From the NCBI RefSeq assembly GCF_964022235.1, contig NZ_CAXHZL010000006.1, forward strand, positions 158,922 through 222,921: a stretch of DNA of 64,000 bases, read 5' to 3'. The first letter of the stretch is position 1. Each line of letters opens with the position of its first letter. Below, one piece after another: positions 15,179-23,616 of this stretch. The notes beneath the pieces were generated by a model. That model was not told the origin of the DNA. It was given only the letters and a program-made list of their open reading frames with translations, and ran no database searches. The position numbers were made by a program, and so were the translations under genes. The DNA comes from Limimaricola sp964022235 (GTDB lineage: Bacteria > Pseudomonadota > Alphaproteobacteria > Rhodobacterales > Rhodobacteraceae).

Positions 15179-16099
15179 ATGACCGTCACGCGCCGCCGAT
15201 TGATTCAAACCGCCGCCGCATCCGGCGCGCTTATCTTGGGGCCGGGGCTGCGGCGGGTCTGGGCGCAGACCACCACGGCCGTGGGCGACGCGGAGGTGAT
15301 GACGCTCAGCGATGGGCATCTGGAACTGCCCGAGAGCTTCCTGCTGGGCGAAGCGCCCGAGGCCGAGGCGCGCGAGATCCTCGCCGCCGCAGGGGTCGCC
15401 GCAGGCCCCTACCGGCCCGAGTGCAACGTGACCTTGTGGCGCGATGGCGATCGGCTGGTGCTGTTCGACGCCGGTGCGGGTCCGGCCTTCATGTCGAGCG
15501 CCGGGCAGTTGCCGGACGCGCTGGCCGCGGCAGGCATCGATCCCGGCGAGGTCACCCATGTCGTCTTCACCCATGCCCATCCCGACCATCTTTGGGGGGC
15601 GGTCGACGATTTCGACGAGCCGCTCTTTGCCAACGCCGAACATCTGATCGGTGGGTTCGAGCTGGATTACTGGAACGACCCCGCGACCCTCGGCACGATC
15701 GATCCCGCGCGCCAAAGCTTCGTGGCGGGTGCGGTGCGGCGGTTCGAGCTGCTCGGTGATCACCTGCGAAGCTTTGGCACCGACGAGGAGATCCTGTCCG
15801 GCGTGATCGCCGTCTCGACCCCCGGTCACACACCGGGTCACATGTCCTTTGCGCTGCACAATGGCGCAGCGTCGATGATGGTGATCGGTGACGCCGTCGG
15901 CAATGCGCATCTGGCCTTTGCGCGGCCGGACTGGCCCGCGGCGGCCGATCAGGACCCAGAAATGGGCGCCGCCACGCGGGTACGCCTGATGGACCAACTC
16001 GCCGCCGATGCCATGCCCATGATCGGATTTCACCTTCCCGGTGGCGGCATCGGACGGGTCGAGAGGGCGCAGACGGGATATAGGTTCGAACAGGGTTGA
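15179..16099 (+). CDS. Tat-exported MBL-fold hydrolase, SoxH-like
   Basis: A 306-residue zinc-hydrolase-fold protein with a Tat signal (VTRRRLIQTAAASGA). The metal motif FTHAHPDHLWG (HxHxDH, about residues 128-133) is intact, and further ligands lie at TPGHTPGH and GDAVGN. SoxH of Paracoccus belongs to this family; it is not essential for thiosulfate oxidation and its substrate is unknown. ATG 15179 was chosen over 15173 because GGAG then lies 8 bases upstream. It closes the rightward soxS-R-T group and ends 7 bases from a convergent ATPase gene. Confidence 0.75.
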   Translation: MTVTRRRLIQTAAASGALILGPGLRRVWAQTTTAVGDAEVMTLSDGHLELPESFLLGEAPEAEAREILAAAGVAAGPYRPECNVTLWRDGDRLVLFDAGAGPAFMSSAGQLPDALAAAGIDPGEVTHVVFTHAHPDHLWGAVDDFDEPLFANAEHLIGGFELDYWNDPATLGTIDPARQSFVAGAVRRFELLGDHLRSFGTDEEILSGVIAVSTPGHTPGHMSFALHNGAASMMVIGDAVGNAHLAFARPDWPAAADQDPEMGAATRVRLMDQLAADAMPMIGFHLPGGGIGRVERAQTGYRFEQG

Positions 16100-16106
16100 G
16101 ACTCCG

Positions 16107-17234
16107 TCAGTCGGTCTCCAAGCGGGCCAGTGCGACGGCGATGTCGGCGTTGTCGAGGATGTACTGACCATATTCCCGACGCCAGACGAAGCCTTTGTCC
16201 CGCAATGCTGCAAGGGCGGTCTGAATGGTCGTCACGGCGGGCACCCGGCCACGGTGGGCGGCTTTCAAAGCGTCACGAGTCTCTTCCGCAAATGGCTGGA
16301 ACGCGAGTCCCTTTCTCGCCATCAGTCGCAGGATTTCCTGTTGCAGCGGGGTCATCGACGCGATTTCGGACAGGGTGTCGATCTCGGCCTGCGCCTTGCG
16401 CTCCGCAGCGATCCGTTTCAGCGCCTCCGGCCCCGCCCCTTCGGGCGCGAAAATGAGATCGCGCAGGCAATCGGTCAGCAATTCCGGCCTGCGTCCGACG
16501 ACCTCGAAGGCCGCTTCGAGATCCTCAGGAGAGAGCTTGGCGGTATCGGCAAGGGACTCGTTCACACGCGCGGCCATGCTCGAGACATAGGCTCTGCCTA
16601 GCGGCGGAAAGGGTCGGACGCTGCCGCCGAAGAACGGGGCCTGACGGTTCTGGACCAGCGTCGACAGCTTGTCGCGATGCGAACCGGTCATCAGGAGGTA
16701 CAGGTGCCGATTGCCCGGCGCCTGATTGATTGCGTCACGGGCCGCCTTCAGGGCGAACATGGCATTGAGCCCGGCATCCGTTTCGACCGCCTGCTGCGCC
16801 TCGTCGATGATGACCACCAGATCCTTGCCCGTCGCCTTGATCAGATCTTCGAGGGCATCGGCGATGGTCCCGGACCAGGGACCGCTCTCCTTCAAGCCGA
16901 CCGAGAACCCCAAGACGCCGACCCGGCTGACCGGACTATTCCTGCGCAGCCGCGAGATCAGCCCGTCATGCTGTTCCAATGCGGTCTTGATCCGCGAGAT
17001 GATGAGATCCGCCGGGTCGGCGGACCGGTCGGACCACAGATCGACATAGATGACGGCGTAGCCCTTGCTGTCGAGATGCGGAATGAGGTCTGATCGCAGA
17101 AAGGTGGTCTTTCCGGTTCGACGCGGCGCTGCAAGGAACAGGCCCGCGAGAGAGCCGGTGAGCGGATCGGGCGTCAGCAGCGAGGCGATGCGGGCCGCAT
17201 CCTCGGCACGCGGCACGTGAAGTGAAGGGGCCAT
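16107..17234 (-). CDS. AAA-type ATPase with C-terminal winged-helix-like region
   Basis: A 375-residue protein of unrecognised role. The P-loop is APRRTGKTT (about 36-44) and the Walker B motif VVIIDEAQ (about 140-147); a sensor-like segment LLMTGSHRDKL follows. The C-terminal 90 residues (from TPLQQEILRLMARKG) look like a winged-helix domain. This layout resembles stand-alone ATPases related to the AAA_16/MalT-like or Orc1-like groups. No partner gene is adjacent: soxH converges on it and a non-coding stretch follows its start. Four TTACG repeats overlap its start codon, suggesting self-binding or control by a partner. Defence, plasmid and regulatory roles are all possible. Confidence 0.6.
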   Translation of the reverse strand: MAPSLHVPRAEDAARIASLLTPDPLTGSLAGLFLAAPRRTGKTTFLRSDLIPHLDSKGYAVIYVDLWSDRSADPADLIISRIKTALEQHDGLISRLRRNSPVSRVGVLGFSVGLKESGPWSGTIADALEDLIKATGKDLVVIIDEAQQAVETDAGLNAMFALKAARDAINQAPGNRHLYLLMTGSHRDKLSTLVQNRQAPFFGGSVRPFPPLGRAYVSSMAARVNESLADTAKLSPEDLEAAFEVVGRRPELLTDCLRDLIFAPEGAGPEALKRIAAERKAQAEIDTLSEIASMTPLQQEILRLMARKGLAFQPFAEETRDALKAAHRGRVPAVTTIQTALAALRDKGFVWRREYGQYILDNADIAVALARLETD

Positions 17235-17268
17235 TACGTGTCCTTACGCTTCTGTTACGTAAGTTACG
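17234..17268. repeat. Four helically phased TTACG repeats over the ATPase start
   Basis: TTACG occurs at 17234, 17244, 17255 and 17264, spaced 10, 11 and 9 bases, so all copies face one side of the helix. The third lies within the palindrome TTACGTAA (17255-17262). The array covers the start codon and leader of the ATPase gene, a typical place for an autoregulatory operator or iteron-like binding array. Confidence 0.55.
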
Positions 17269-17656
17269 TAGTGCATAAGTAAGCATGGGTAAAGGGGTGG
17301 GGTTCGCAGGCTCTGGTCTGCGAGGTACCTTGTGGCCAGTCCGGCGACGCGGCGAACCGCTCAGCTGCGTTCTCGCCGGAGTTCTGAAGCCAGCCTCGCC
17401 GCGATCCGAAACGCGCCATCCGGTGCGACCTGCCCAAGCAAGATTAATCGAGACGATGTCCGAGACCCCCGCGCCGGTTCATACCGACGCGGGGGCCTGC
17501 TGCCTGCCGCTCCGAACGGGGTCGAATGGGAGGCGGCCGACGACCCCACCGGAGCCCGAAGTTCGGTTCACCGGGTTGCCAGCCCCTGTCACGTGCCGAG
17601 CTACACGGCGAAGCGTGGCTGTGAGCGCGCAAGGTGGCGAAGCCCCCGATCCGGGG
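17269..17656. other. Region without a convincing gene
   Basis: About 390 bases between the ATPase leader and the end of the VOC gene. Open frames exist on both strands, but none has a recognisable domain, a good ribosome-binding site or plausible composition. The one clear element is the hairpin at 17466-17495. It may be decayed sequence or contain a small RNA. Confidence 0.5.
17466..17495. terminator. Strong hairpin, possible terminator
   Basis: CCCCCGCG (17466-17473) pairs with CGCGGGGG (17488-17495); an inner CGGT/ACCG pair extends the stem around a TCAT loop. No T-run follows on either strand. It could stop transcription leaving the VOC gene (leftward) or belong to a small RNA. Confidence 0.45.
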
Positions 17657-18154
17657 TCAGCTGTAGGCACCTGCCGAATAGGTCAGCTCATAGCTGTGGC
17701 TGTAGATCTCGAACACGATGCCGAAGGGGTCTTCGACATAGACCATGCGGTAGGGCTTGTCGTCGGGGAAGTATTCGCGGACCGGCATGCGCTGCTTGCC
17801 ACCCGCGGCCACGATCCTTGACAGCAACCCTTCGAGATCCGGGTCCTGGATTGCGAAGTGGAACGTACCGTGCCGGCGAAACGCAAGGTTGTCGTCCGGG
17901 GCCTCGTTGCCTTCGAACTCGAACAGCTCGAAACCGATCCGGTCGGCGCTGGCCAGATGCGCGATGCGCAACCGCCCCCAGCCGGGACCAAAGACATCGG
18001 TGCACATCTGGCCGATGTCGCTGTCGTCCTCGACGATCTCGGTGGGCTGCATGATCGTGTAAAAGCCAAGAACATCGGCATAGAAGGTCACGGCGGCGTC
18101 GAGATCGGGGACCGAAAGGCCGATGTGCGAAAAGCTGCGGGGGGTCGGGCGCAT
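17657..18154 (-). CDS. VOC-superfamily (glyoxalase/dioxygenase-like) protein
   Basis: A 165-residue protein with two beta-alpha-beta-beta-beta repeats. It opens FSHIGLSVPDLDAAVTFYADVLGF (metal-ligand His about residue 10). A second module has GTFHFAIQDPDLEGLLSRI and VEDPFGIVFEIYSH with a likely Glu ligand. The enzyme type (lyase, dioxygenase or resistance protein) cannot be told from sequence. The ATG at 18154 with AGGACA upstream fits the family; upstream in-frame codons would run into the regulator's promoter. It is divergent from a LysR gene that probably controls it. Confidence 0.8.
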   Translation of the reverse strand: MRPTPRSFSHIGLSVPDLDAAVTFYADVLGFYTIMQPTEIVEDDSDIGQMCTDVFGPGWGRLRIAHLASADRIGFELFEFEGNEAPDDNLAFRRHGTFHFAIQDPDLEGLLSRIVAAGGKQRMPVREYFPDDKPYRMVYVEDPFGIVFEIYSHSYELTYSAGAYS

Positions 18155-18217
18155 GGGGTTGTCCTGTTTGCTGCGTTGTCCCGGCAGATCTAAACCTGTT
18201 AACCTCGGCATAAAAAT

Positions 18218-18240
18218 TATCGTTTCGATGGAAAACGATA
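18218..18240. promoter_or_regulatory. LysR-type operator palindrome TATCGTTT-N7-AAACGATA
   Basis: A perfect 8-bp inverted repeat in the 103-base gap between the VOC gene and the divergent LysR gene, ending 17 bases before the regulator's ATG. It contains the T-N11-A core expected of LysR-type regulators. It probably serves autorepression and activation of the VOC gene. Confidence 0.65.
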
Positions 18241-18257
18241 GTGGGTAGTGATGGTAT

Positions 18258-19166
18258 ATGCTGAACGCCCAATGGCTCGAAACCTTCACGGTCCTGAGCG
18301 AGACTGGTCATTTCACCCGCACCGCCGAGCTGCGCGGCATGACCCAGCCCGGGGTGTCGCAGCACCTTCGCAAGCTTGAGGCGCAGGTGGGCCAGACGCT
18401 GATCTCGCAGCAGGGCAAGGGCTTCAGCCTGACCCCGGCCGGGGAGGCTGTCGCGGCCATGGGGCAGGCGCGCCGTGCGGAGGAGCGCGCCCTCCGCGAG
18501 GCGATCCTCAGCGACGATCCGGATGTGGGCGAAGCGGTCATCGCCTGCTCGGGGAGCTTCGCGATGCTTCTTTATCCGGCGCTTCTGCCGATGATGCAGG
18601 CCGCACCGCATCTGATCCTGCGTCTTGAGGCCACCCCGCAGGAGGGGATCCTGTCAGGCGTGCTGGAGGGGCGGTTCGACATTGGCGTGGTCAGTCAGGA
18701 GCCTAGCCATCCCCGGCTCGCGGCAAGTCATATCGGACGCGAGGAGCTATGCCTCGTGCTGCCCGCGGTTGCGCCCAGCGATGCGCCAGAGACGCAGATC
18801 CGTTTCGCCGATCTCGACGCGCGTGGCCTGATCGCCCATCCCGACGGGTTCGCCTATGCCGAGGAGCTGCTCGGGCTCAATTTCCCGAGGGACTTCGCCG
18901 GGTCCGACCGGCTGCGCCTGCGCGGTTTCGTCAATCAGATCGGCCAGATCCCGATGCCTGTCGCGCATGGTGTCGGCTACACGCTGCTTCCGCGAAGCGG
19001 CGTCGACGCTTTCCCCCTCAAAACTAGGCTGCGTATCGAGGCGCTGCCCAAACGCCGCTATCACGAGCTGTGGCTGGTGGCCCGTCGCGGACGGCAGATG
19101 TCAGCGCGCCTGACCCGGGTCGCGCAAGAGATCCGCTCTGTTGCCGCCACGCTGGACGGGCGCTGA
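18258..19166 (+). CDS. LysR-family transcriptional regulator
   Basis: A 302-residue regulator. The N-terminal winged helix-turn-helix (residues 3-62) reads WLETFTVLSETGHFTRTAELRGMTQPGVSQHLRKLE across its core. The C-terminal substrate-binding domain (about 88-295) should sense a small ligand. It is divergent from the VOC gene with a palindrome in between, the standard LysR arrangement. The inducer is unknown. Confidence 0.9.
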   Translation: MLNAQWLETFTVLSETGHFTRTAELRGMTQPGVSQHLRKLEAQVGQTLISQQGKGFSLTPAGEAVAAMGQARRAEERALREAILSDDPDVGEAVIACSGSFAMLLYPALLPMMQAAPHLILRLEATPQEGILSGVLEGRFDIGVVSQEPSHPRLAASHIGREELCLVLPAVAPSDAPETQIRFADLDARGLIAHPDGFAYAEELLGLNFPRDFAGSDRLRLRGFVNQIGQIPMPVAHGVGYTLLPRSGVDAFPLKTRLRIEALPKRRYHELWLVARRGRQMSARLTRVAQEIRSVAATLDGR

Positions 19167-19333
19167 ACGGCTCTCCTCCGTCGCCAGAACGGCTTGGCGC
19201 GCCGCCGATAGCCCTTTTGCAGGACGTTACCGAAGTCGATCTATCGATCCGGCGCGTCCGCGTTACCGTCCGGTCCCACGACATCCGCGCAAGGTTTACG
19301 GACAGGAAACACAGCGAAAAGGATCCTGGCGGA

Positions 19334-20263
19334 TCAATACTCAATCGTCACCAGAACCGAGTCCGCATATTGGCCCGCGTGCAGCGCCTGACCCCCGAAG
19401 ATCCGACCGTGAACGGTCGTCAACTGCGTGGCGGCCGTCCCTGTCGCATGCAGGTCGTTGCCGGGATCGTCGCCCCACGGGATGCTGCGCGCGGCATCCT
19501 GATAGAGCCCGTATCTGAGCTGCCCGCCAAGGCCAGTCATCCGGCGGTCGGTCGGACCGCTCGCCCCCGCGCCGCCCCCCGGACCCAGACGGATCGCATA
19601 TGGCGTGGCAGCGGTGCAGCGGACGCCGAGCTGCGCCGCGCCATCGATGTGACCTCTGGTCGCGGGGTCGATCCGCCCGAAGTCGAGCGCGGCACCCTCC
19701 AGCTCGCATAGGGACGTCACACTGGCGCTGACCGTGAACGAAGGGATGAGTTTGACCGTAGGGCCGGTCTCCGCGCAGGAGGAAACGGGATATTCGATCG
19801 TGGCACCGGAGGACGCGGAAAACTCGGAGCTATAGTCGCCCGTACCGGTCACGGCACCTCTCGAGGTGATGTCTGCCTGCACGGGGATGGTTTTCTTCAT
19901 CCCCAACCATGAGGTGACCTGAAGGTGGTAGCCGCTCCGGCCCGTATCCGCTATCCGCATGTCATAGGCGAGGGGGTCGCCGTCGGCACGGCGCATGTAG
20001 CGTGGCAGGTTCTGGCTCGCGGCTCCGCCGCTGCCGGTGCCGAAGCGCACGCAGATGCCGACGCTCGAAATCAACTGGGCGCAGGAGATGGTCAGGCTGC
20101 CCGAAGTGCTATGAACCACACCCTCTCTCAGGCTGACGGATCCAAAGGCGACATTCGTCATCGTGGCGCTGCAGCTGGACATGTTCTGCGCGACCGAAGG
20201 GGCGGGTGACAGAAACGACAGTCCGATGATCAAGGCACGCAGGGCAGGGCGCATCACAGGCAT
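19334..20263 (-). CDS. Two-domain spore coat U (SCPU) protein, likely pilus tip
   Basis: A 309-residue exported protein (signal peptide about 1-26). It has two SCPU-type domains: about 30-165 (starting SCSATMTNVAFGSV) and about 180-309 (starting SLCELEGAALDFGRIDP), ending in the typical GQYADSVLVTIEY donor-like strand. Csu-type pili carry such a two-domain subunit at the tip as adhesin. The start at 20263 overlaps the usher stop by 10 bases; ATG 20254 is an alternative. It is the last gene of the fimbrial operon. Confidence 0.8.
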   Translation of the reverse strand: MPVMRPALRALIIGLSFLSPAPSVAQNMSSCSATMTNVAFGSVSLREGVVHSTSGSLTISCAQLISSVGICVRFGTGSGGAASQNLPRYMRRADGDPLAYDMRIADTGRSGYHLQVTSWLGMKKTIPVQADITSRGAVTGTGDYSSEFSASSGATIEYPVSSCAETGPTVKLIPSFTVSASVTSLCELEGAALDFGRIDPATRGHIDGAAQLGVRCTAATPYAIRLGPGGGAGASGPTDRRMTGLGGQLRYGLYQDAARSIPWGDDPGNDLHATGTAATQLTTVHGRIFGGQALHAGQYADSVLVTIEY

Positions 20264-22638
20264 GGCAGGTGTCCTGAAACAGGGTTTGAAACGGCCGGGA
20301 GGATCGCTTCGCACCGTGTCGCGCCTTGTTCGGCGACGATGACCGCGCCGGCGCCGGCATCCTGCAACAGGACCTGTCCGTCATAGCCGACATCGAAGCC
20401 GTTTGCGCGGCCATCCACTGTCACCGGCGTGCCGAGAGCAACCGGCGCTCCCGTCCGATCGACCAGCGTGACCAGGCGGGATTGTGAGATGTCGGAAATG
20501 CCGAAATCGACCGTGACGCCGCTTCGGCGGGCGGGAACGGCCTCGCTTGCGGTTGACAACCAGACCGCGTCGCCCGGCAGATCGCCGACATCGACCGACA
20601 GGCGATTGCTGTAGTAGGAGTTCAGCCCTGAAACCAACGCGTGGCCATTTGAGCCGGTGCGCGCCACTTCCCGGTTCTGCAGGCGCACGGGGATGTCGCC
20701 GCGCCCGGCATCGACGATCGCGAAGGCGTCGTTGATCTTCGGCCCAGCAGCCAGACGCCGATCGATATAGGCGACCGCGCCCTGAAACCGGGCTTCGGCC
20801 GATGCGCCGCCTGAGGCGACGTCGATTTGCCCCGCCGCACGGCCGTACCGGGTTTTGCGCTCCAACCGCGCGCCGATCCGGGCCTCGTCGTCGTCACGGG
20901 TGGCCTGCAGGCTATAGCCCATCGCTTCGGGGCGCTCATCGGGCATCAGCGATGTCAGAATGCTCGCGCGCTGTCTGTCGTCGACCTGAATTTGGTGCGT
21001 CCTGCGGCCCCTGAGCAGGTTGAACAGCACCGCACCATGCGCCTCGCCGCTCTCGAAATCATGGCTCGCACTCAGGCTCAGGGTGCCGCCGATCCGGTCG
21101 AACGCGTGCGAATAGCCCACGCCCGCTACGCGATTGCGACGCTGTGCCTGATCGGACCGAACGTAGTTGAGCCCGAACCTCTGGTCCCCTCCGGTGACCC
21201 CCACGGAAAGCACGTCGCGGGCGGTGGGCGGGCGTATCGCGGTGCCGCTGGTCCCGGTCGCGCGATCGATGCCATAAGCGAGATCGGCCAGATCGTCCGA
21301 GCCGCGGTAGAGGCTCGCGCTCACCGACAGCCAGTCCAGCGGATAGGCCGACATGGTGACTTCGCCGAATTGGCCGGTCTGACGGCTGTCGCGGCTCGCC
21401 CCCGCGGTGATCGACATTTCGGCAATCTGCCCCAGAGCATACTCCATCCCGACCCCGGCGAGATAGGTCTCGTCCATCCCCTCGACATGCCCCGAAAGGG
21501 TGAGATCCCGCGTCGCGCCGACGCGAACGGTCGCCGACGCCGCCGTCTGGTCGAGGTAGCCACTGTCGATCGAACCATAGCCGAGGCGCGGGCGTCCCGC
21601 CTCGACCGAATAGTCGAGCACGCCCCGCCGAAGCAGGTTGCGCGCGCCGAAGAACGGCATGTCCTGCAGTCGAGTCTCACCCCCCGGGCCACGCAGGGCA
21701 ATGGTCGCCGTACCAGCCCCGGTCGGGACCGGCACGTTGTCGAGCTGGAATCGACCCGGCTCCACCACGCCCGAATAGACCGCCGCTCCTTCCACGAAGA
21801 CGTCGACGGTGCTCGGCACTGCGGCACGCCCCGAATAGGTCAGCAACGGCGCGGTCACGAGGTCGCGCCGCAGCGCAAAGTCCTTTTGGACCTGCAACCC
21901 ACCGAGCCGCACGGCCCGGCCCCACGACAACGAGGAGGTCGTCATGTCGCCGAGCCGGAACGACAGGGCCCGGTCGATTGCGTCGCGCTCGATCGTGGTG
22001 TCGTACCGCAGCCATTGCGTGTCTTGGGGTTGGTCGAGCGGGACAACCGCGTAGCCCGTCGTGCCACCCCGCCCCCAAGGCGTGAAGATCCAAGCGTCGA
22101 GCGCAAGACCCAATCCATCCGCGTGGGTGGCGCCCTCCGCGTCCCTGCGAATCCGCAGGGTCCCATCGTAATTGATGGCAGCCCCATATGAGGGGTCGGC
22201 GCGGAGGATCTCGGCCCGCGGTGGCCCAAGACGCTGCGGTGCCAATGCGCTCGGGGAGACATCGATCTCCACGCGTTGACGCATGGGATCATAGCGATAA
22301 TCGAGCGATGGTATCGCATCCAGCGCGACGACCTCACCACCGGGAGGCGCGTCGAAGCCCAGTTCGACAAGCTCGGTAACCGGGGAGGACAGACGCCCCG
22401 CTGCGTCTCGCCGAAACTCGGCGATCAACCCGGTCGGCGCGCCGTTGATCACGACATCCAGAAACAGGATCTCGTCACCCCCGGCCAGGGGCGAGATCGG
22501 CAATCCGGCGTCCGGATCAACCAGATCCTGCGCCGAAGCGCTCAAGGCCGCCCCCAAGACGACGACGAACGGGGCCGCCTTCAGGGTGGCGGCGACGATC
22601 GCGGCAATACCTTGGTCGTTTCGCGCTCGTGTCACCAC
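20254..22638 (-). CDS. Outer-membrane fimbrial usher
   Basis: A 794-residue protein with a signal peptide (about 1-37) and the usher layout: N-terminal chaperone-binding region, 24-strand beta-barrel with plug, and C-terminal domains. Recognisable stretches include GLIAEFRRDAAGRLSS, VFVEGAAVYSGVVEPGRFQLDNVPV (plug region) and a C-terminal GYDGQVLLQDAGAG. It translocates chaperone-bound subunits of the archaic (Csu/SCPU) pilus type. It lies 22 bases after the truncated chaperone gene and before the tip subunit. Confidence 0.9.
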   Translation of the reverse strand: MVTRARNDQGIAAIVAATLKAAPFVVVLGAALSASAQDLVDPDAGLPISPLAGGDEILFLDVVINGAPTGLIAEFRRDAAGRLSSPVTELVELGFDAPPGGEVVALDAIPSLDYRYDPMRQRVEIDVSPSALAPQRLGPPRAEILRADPSYGAAINYDGTLRIRRDAEGATHADGLGLALDAWIFTPWGRGGTTGYAVVPLDQPQDTQWLRYDTTIERDAIDRALSFRLGDMTTSSLSWGRAVRLGGLQVQKDFALRRDLVTAPLLTYSGRAAVPSTVDVFVEGAAVYSGVVEPGRFQLDNVPVPTGAGTATIALRGPGGETRLQDMPFFGARNLLRRGVLDYSVEAGRPRLGYGSIDSGYLDQTAASATVRVGATRDLTLSGHVEGMDETYLAGVGMEYALGQIAEMSITAGASRDSRQTGQFGEVTMSAYPLDWLSVSASLYRGSDDLADLAYGIDRATGTSGTAIRPPTARDVLSVGVTGGDQRFGLNYVRSDQAQRRNRVAGVGYSHAFDRIGGTLSLSASHDFESGEAHGAVLFNLLRGRRTHQIQVDDRQRASILTSLMPDERPEAMGYSLQATRDDDEARIGARLERKTRYGRAAGQIDVASGGASAEARFQGAVAYIDRRLAAGPKINDAFAIVDAGRGDIPVRLQNREVARTGSNGHALVSGLNSYYSNRLSVDVGDLPGDAVWLSTASEAVPARRSGVTVDFGISDISQSRLVTLVDRTGAPVALGTPVTVDGRANGFDVGYDGQVLLQDAGAGAVIVAEQGATRCEAILPAVSNPVSGHLPCL

Positions 22639-22660
22639 GCGGCTCGTCCGCCCCCGCGTT

Positions 22661-23104
22661 TCAGTTCGAGAAGCATAGGGGCACCGAGTGCCGGATGCGC
22701 AGGCTGATCTGACCGGGGGGGCGCGAGGCGTCGGGCAGCCTGTCGACCAGCACCCGGTAGCATTCGCGTCCCCTTGGCGCGGTGCCCGAAAGCCGGACGA
22801 TGCGCGCCGTCAGTTCCTGACGCGGGCCAAGCTGTGCCATCGGCGGGCTGATCGCCACGGCCTGCGTAGGTCGCAACTGGTCCGCTGCCGTCCCTTCGGT
22901 CCAGGCAAAGACCCGCATTTGTATCACCGCCCCCGACTGGCGCGTGGACCGCACGGCCAGCGTCGTTTGCGCCGCATCGCCGGGCACTTCGAGACGGGTC
23001 GGTGCGACCGAAATGCCTTGGGCGGTGGCGGGCAGAGCGGTGCCCAGAATCAGGCAGAGGGGCATGGCCCAACGGGCGGATCGGCGCAGAAGACTGGCGC
23101 ACAT
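22661..23104 (-). CDS. PapD-like fimbrial chaperone, first domain only
   Basis: A 147-residue protein with a signal peptide (about 1-29) and one PapD-like immunoglobulin domain (ISVAPTRLEVPGDAAQTTLAVRS onward). RECYRVLVDRLP and LRIRHSVPLCF are the F1/G1-strand region that donates a strand to subunits. Family members are about 230-250 residues with a second domain; here a TGA stops the protein right after the first. Only 22 bases separate the stop from the usher, so the second domain is deleted, not frameshifted. Start at 23104 has GAGGAGCGATGCC. It may be non-functional or a minimal chaperone. Confidence 0.8.
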   Translation of the reverse strand: MCASLLRRSARWAMPLCLILGTALPATAQGISVAPTRLEVPGDAAQTTLAVRSTRQSGAVIQMRVFAWTEGTAADQLRPTQAVAISPPMAQLGPRQELTARIVRLSGTAPRGRECYRVLVDRLPDASRPPGQISLRIRHSVPLCFSN

Positions 23105-23115
23105 GGCATCGCTCC

Positions 23116-23616
23116 TCAGTAATTGACCGTGACGGAGATGACGTCGTTGTAGGTCCCGGCCTTGTAGGTTCCGGCCGGCACGCGACCATAGATGCTGACA
23201 GTATTCTCCTGCGCGGTGGCGAAGCTCCCAATGCCGACGCCCGTCCCGATCGGGATGGGTGACAGCCGATTGACGTTGGCAAAGAGCTGGTAGGGCACGA
23301 AGGCCCCTGCGCCATCGCTCATGCGCCGCTGGCCTGCGTTTTCGTTGGCACCGCCGCCGATCACGACCGTCAGGAGCGGCTTGCTCGCCGAACAGGCGAC
23401 CGAGATCACCGCCGGAGCGACGTCGTCGGTATGCGCACCAAGGTTGATCGCGGAAAAGTTGAGTGTCGTCGCCTCGATCGAGCAGGTGTCCGCGACCGTG
23501 GCAGTCACGCTCAGGTTCGTCGTCTCCGTTGCCGCGAGAGCGGGATTCGATGCGGCCGTCATGACCGACAGACAGCCCATGAGTGCGGCAAAGGAGCAGT
23601 GGTACCGTATCATCAT
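23116..23616 (-). CDS. Spore coat U (SCPU) domain pilin
   Basis: A 166-residue exported protein with a signal peptide (about 1-29, ending ALAATE) and a single SCPU domain. It has the paired cysteines DTCSIEATTLNFSAINLG and VACSASKP, and ends with YNDVISVTVNY. This is the likely major subunit of the archaic chaperone-usher pilus. The first of two ATGs at 23616 has GAGGAGGAC directly upstream. It is the first gene of the operon. Confidence 0.85.
   Translation of the reverse strand: MMIRYHCSFAALMGCLSVMTAASNPALAATETTNLSVTATVADTCSIEATTLNFSAINLGAHTDDVAPAVISVACSASKPLLTVVIGGGANENAGQRRMSDGAGAFVPYQLFANVNRLSPIPIGTGVGIGSFATAQENTVSIYGRVPAGTYKAGTYNDVISVTVNY

Noticed and set aside
17285..17821. 178-codon plus-strand frame in the gap next to the VOC gene
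   Set aside because: No motif, no ribosome-binding site, and its end lies antisense to the VOC gene.
20827..22191. 454-codon open frame opposite the usher gene
   Set aside because: Arg/His/Ala-rich reverse image of a real gene; no recognisable motif.
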